A DNA stretch of 17,972 nt from an uncultured Collinsella sp. (GTDB lineage Bacteria; Actinomycetota; Coriobacteriia; Coriobacteriales; Coriobacteriaceae), in the NCBI GenBank assembly GCA_902492235.1, contig CABUKS010000034.1, forward strand, positions 1 through 17,972, written 5' to 3'. Below are positions 16,444 through 17,972 of this stretch, piece after piece. The position numbers and the translations under genes were made by a program. Position 1 is the stretch's first letter, and each line of letters begins with the position of its first letter. The notes below the pieces were generated by a model that saw only the letters and a list, made by a program, of their open reading frames with translations, was not told the DNA's origin and made no database searches.

Positions 16444-16566
16444 AGCGCCTAGCGCGTTCGATGGGTTCGGATGACGACATGTTCCGAATCTGGTCAGGTC
16501 CGGAAGGAAGCAGCCATAAGGAGCCTCTGTCGGGCATCCGAATCCATCGAGCGCGCTAGGCGCTTT
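16444..16566 (+). ncRNA. ffs: Signal recognition particle RNA (4.5S type)
   Basis: The conserved apical domain TCAGGTCCGGAAGGAAGCAG (16494-16513) is the hallmark of the SRP RNA that binds Ffh. The flanks pair end to end: AGCGCCTAGCGCG (16444-16456) with CGCGCTAGGCGCT (16552-16564), then TTCGATGGGTTCGGATG with CATCCGAATCCATCGA. The length of about 123 nt and the single rod shape fit the small bacterial type. The terminal stem is followed at once by six T (16564-16569), so it doubles as the intrinsic terminator. The RNA, with Ffh and FtsY, delivers signal-peptide proteins to the membrane. The exact 3' end is approximate. Confidence 0.95.
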
Positions 16567-16576
16567 TTTGGTGCCG

Positions 16577-16683
16577 CGATGCGGTCCCGGTGCCGGCGGG
16601 CTGTTTGGTGTCTCGCTGGTCCTCGGCTTTGCCTGCGGGATCGCTCGACTACCAAACAGCCCGCCGGCACCGGGGCCGCATCG
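16577..16683. repeat. 33-bp near-perfect inverted repeat downstream of ffs
   Basis: Arms 16577-16609 and 16651-16683 are reverse complements at 32 of 33 positions (inner ends GGGCTGTTTGGT / ACCAAACAGCCC) around a 41-nt loop. Outside the arms, TTTTTTGG (16564-16571) and CCAAAAA (16685-16691) can extend the pairing back to the U-tract of ffs. No ORF with a ribosome site lies inside. It is far larger than a terminator needs to be and resembles a dispersed palindromic repeat or the trace of a mobile element. From 16692 to 16817 I see no gene or RNA. Confidence 0.75.
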
Positions 16684-16817
16684 TCCAAAAATCACCCGTA
16701 AAGGCGCGTTAGCCTAATTAAATCTATCCCTTAAGGAATGCTGCTCGTTGGCGTTGTTTGGAGCGCGGTGGCGATGTGCTTCAAGAGACAGTGGCATTAC
16801 CATTTGTTTTTACAAGT

Positions 16818-16860
16818 AAAGAGGCTCGTTTCCCTGGGTGGGGGAAACGGACCTCTTTTT
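16818..16860. terminator. Bidirectional terminator between ffs and the coiled-coil gene
   Basis: AAAGAGG..CGTTTCCC (16818-16834) pairs with GGGAAACG..CCTCTTT (16842-16858) with a 2-base internal mismatch. TTTTT follows on the plus strand and CTCTTTA on the minus strand. It lies 43 bp beyond the stop of the minus-strand gene and is its likely terminator. Confidence 0.75.
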
Positions 16861-16903
16861 GTCTCTGGGCTTGTGGATTGGCGAAGACAATAACCGCTGG
16901 CGG

Positions 16904-17953
16904 CTATTTTGAGTTCTTGAGGCGGCGTGTGGCTGTGGTGGTTATTCCGAGTCCTGCGGCGGCGATTCCTGCGAGTGCGATTGCGCTCGGCGCTGTGTCG
17001 ACCGTGTTTGCGAGCTTGCCGGCGGTCGTATTTGCTTGCTTGCTGCTGCTCGAGTTCGCCTGCTTGGTGGAGCTCGATGGGGCGTCTTTGTCGGTCGCGG
17101 GCGAGCTGGTGGGCTGTGTCGTCTCGGTCGGTTGCGCTGAGCTGGAGGGTTTTGTCGTCTCGGCGGGTTTCGTTATCTCGGGCGAGGTGGTCTTATCTGC
17201 CGCGGCCTTTGCCTCTTCGTATGCTTTGCAGGCGTCATCATAGGCCGCTTGCGCCTTTTCCAAATCGCCGAGGAGCGCATTTCGCTTGGCAATGTCCTCG
17301 TCGATCTGGGCTTTAGCTTCCTCTGCCTCACTTTCGAAATACTGAACCTGTTTTTCCTGGCTTTCGAGCCGGCGTTGGTAGCGGTGAAGATCATCTTCAC
17401 AAGATTCTTCTCGCCTTTCTGCCGACATGATCTCACTGCGCAACTGCTTAATATGCTCCTTAATAGCCGTGCTGGGCGCCTCGTCGCCGAGCTCCTTGAG
17501 TACCTTATCTAATTCTGCCTGAAGGCCGCTTGTCCGGTTGTGGGCCTCATCGTATTTGGCTTGGGCTGCATCGACGTCCGCTTGCATGGTGGGAAGGGGT
17601 TCCCTATATTTAGCGGCTTCCGCCAACATCATGTCGTGGAGTTCTTGAAAACTGGCAATGTCATCATCGATTTCCGCAAGTTTCTCGGGACTTGCGGCGG
17701 CTTTTGCGGCCTCGAGGTTTTTGAGCGCTTCCTGCATGGCTGCATACGCTTTTTCTTTTGCGGCGGCCGCGTCTTCTGTCTGCGGGGCGCCCGAATTGCC
17801 GTTGGCGGCGCTCGTCTGCGAAACGGCCGCACCGGTGGGGGCGCTGGTTTCTGCCGCGATCGCCGTTGCGGGGGCGATTCCCGCGACAAGTGCCGCGGAA
17901 AGGGCGATGCCCATGGCTGCTCGTCTTGCTCTTCTTGCGAGAATGTCGTTCAT
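16904..17953 (-). CDS. Secreted coiled-coil surface protein with degenerate wall-sorting tail
   Basis: 349 residues; no named family recognised. Residues 1-34 are a signal peptide (RRARR, hydrophobic core, AIAA|ET). Residues about 60-245 are Ala/Glu/Lys/Gln-rich helix with heptad-like spacing, certainly coiled coil, interrupted at a Pro near residue 120. Residues about 246-310 are a Thr/Ser/Pro stalk with short KQAN repeats. The tail is LANTVDTA (from residue 314), a hydrophobic segment, then RRLKNSK: the shape of a sortase signal, but with LANTV instead of LPXTG. If the motif is not used, the protein would stay in the membrane through its C-terminal helix. Start: ATG 17953 with GAGG seven bases upstream. 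The promoter lies beyond the window. The gene is probably single and faces ffs; a role in surface interactions is inferred from architecture only. Confidence 0.85.
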   Translation of the reverse strand: MNDILARRARRAAMGIALSAALVAGIAPATAIAAETSAPTGAAVSQTSAANGNSGAPQTEDAAAAKEKAYAAMQEALKNLEAAKAAASPEKLAEIDDDIASFQELHDMMLAEAAKYREPLPTMQADVDAAQAKYDEAHNRTSGLQAELDKVLKELGDEAPSTAIKEHIKQLRSEIMSAERREESCEDDLHRYQRRLESQEKQVQYFESEAEEAKAQIDEDIAKRNALLGDLEKAQAAYDDACKAYEEAKAAADKTTSPEITKPAETTKPSSSAQPTETTQPTSSPATDKDAPSSSTKQANSSSSKQANTTAGKLANTVDTAPSAIALAGIAAAGLGITTTATRRLKNSK

Positions 17954-17972
17954 CTCGGCACCTCATTTCAAG

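Noticed and set aside
16758..17243. 161-codon plus-strand frame antisense to the coiled-coil gene
   Set aside because: It crosses the terminator at 16818-16860 and mirrors the Ala/Ser-rich gene on the other strand; its apparent hydrophobicity comes from the reverse complement of Glu/Lys/Thr codons.

Overview
The window looks like chromosome of a high-GC Gram-positive gut actinobacterium of the class Coriobacteriia, most likely Collinsella or a close relative. This is inferred from the GC-rich codon use, the sortase-type surface proteins, a giant fibro-slime/pilin-fold adhesin, the small-type SRP RNA and the style of the intergenic palindromes. No rRNA or species marker is present, so the genus is a guess.

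Layout. Positions 1-491 hold no gene: a terminator of an upstream gene, a 14-bp hairpin, a ~212-bp element with 38-nt imperfect terminal inverted repeats, and the terminator of lemA. lemA (minus, 492-1046) and a TetR-type regulator (plus, 1258-1842) diverge from a shared intergenic region that carries a 22-bp palindrome. A tRNA-Ser(UGA) gene (minus, 1845-1934) faces the regulator. Next comes one ORF fusing the tRNA adenosine deaminase TadA to a complete glycerate kinase (1986-3767). Positions 3768-4200 are gene-free and contain two sizeable inverted-repeat structures.

The dominant feature is a 4,007-residue secreted, wall-anchored protein (4340-16363). It has a signal peptide, an N-terminal fibro-slime domain, SpaA-like domains, about 15 FctA-like isopeptide pilin modules interrupted by two DUF11-like domains, a Pro/Gly/Ser linker, an MPDTG sorting motif, a membrane helix and RRRR. 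An uninterrupted run of 11 G lies about 80 bp upstream of its start codon, between a weak -35 and a good -10 (TATATT). This is the classic arrangement of a slipped-strand, phase-variable promoter and is the most interesting signal in the window. No sortase or pilin partner gene lies next to it.

Downstream are the SRP RNA gene ffs with its own promoter and U-tract, a 33-bp near-perfect inverted repeat, a terminator, and a minus-strand gene (16904-17953) for a secreted coiled-coil protein with a Ser/Thr/Pro-rich stalk and a degenerate wall-sorting tail. The two surface proteins at this end suggest a cell-surface neighbourhood. The tRNA, TadA (tRNA modification) and SRP RNA (protein export) are housekeeping neighbours with no evident operon link to them.
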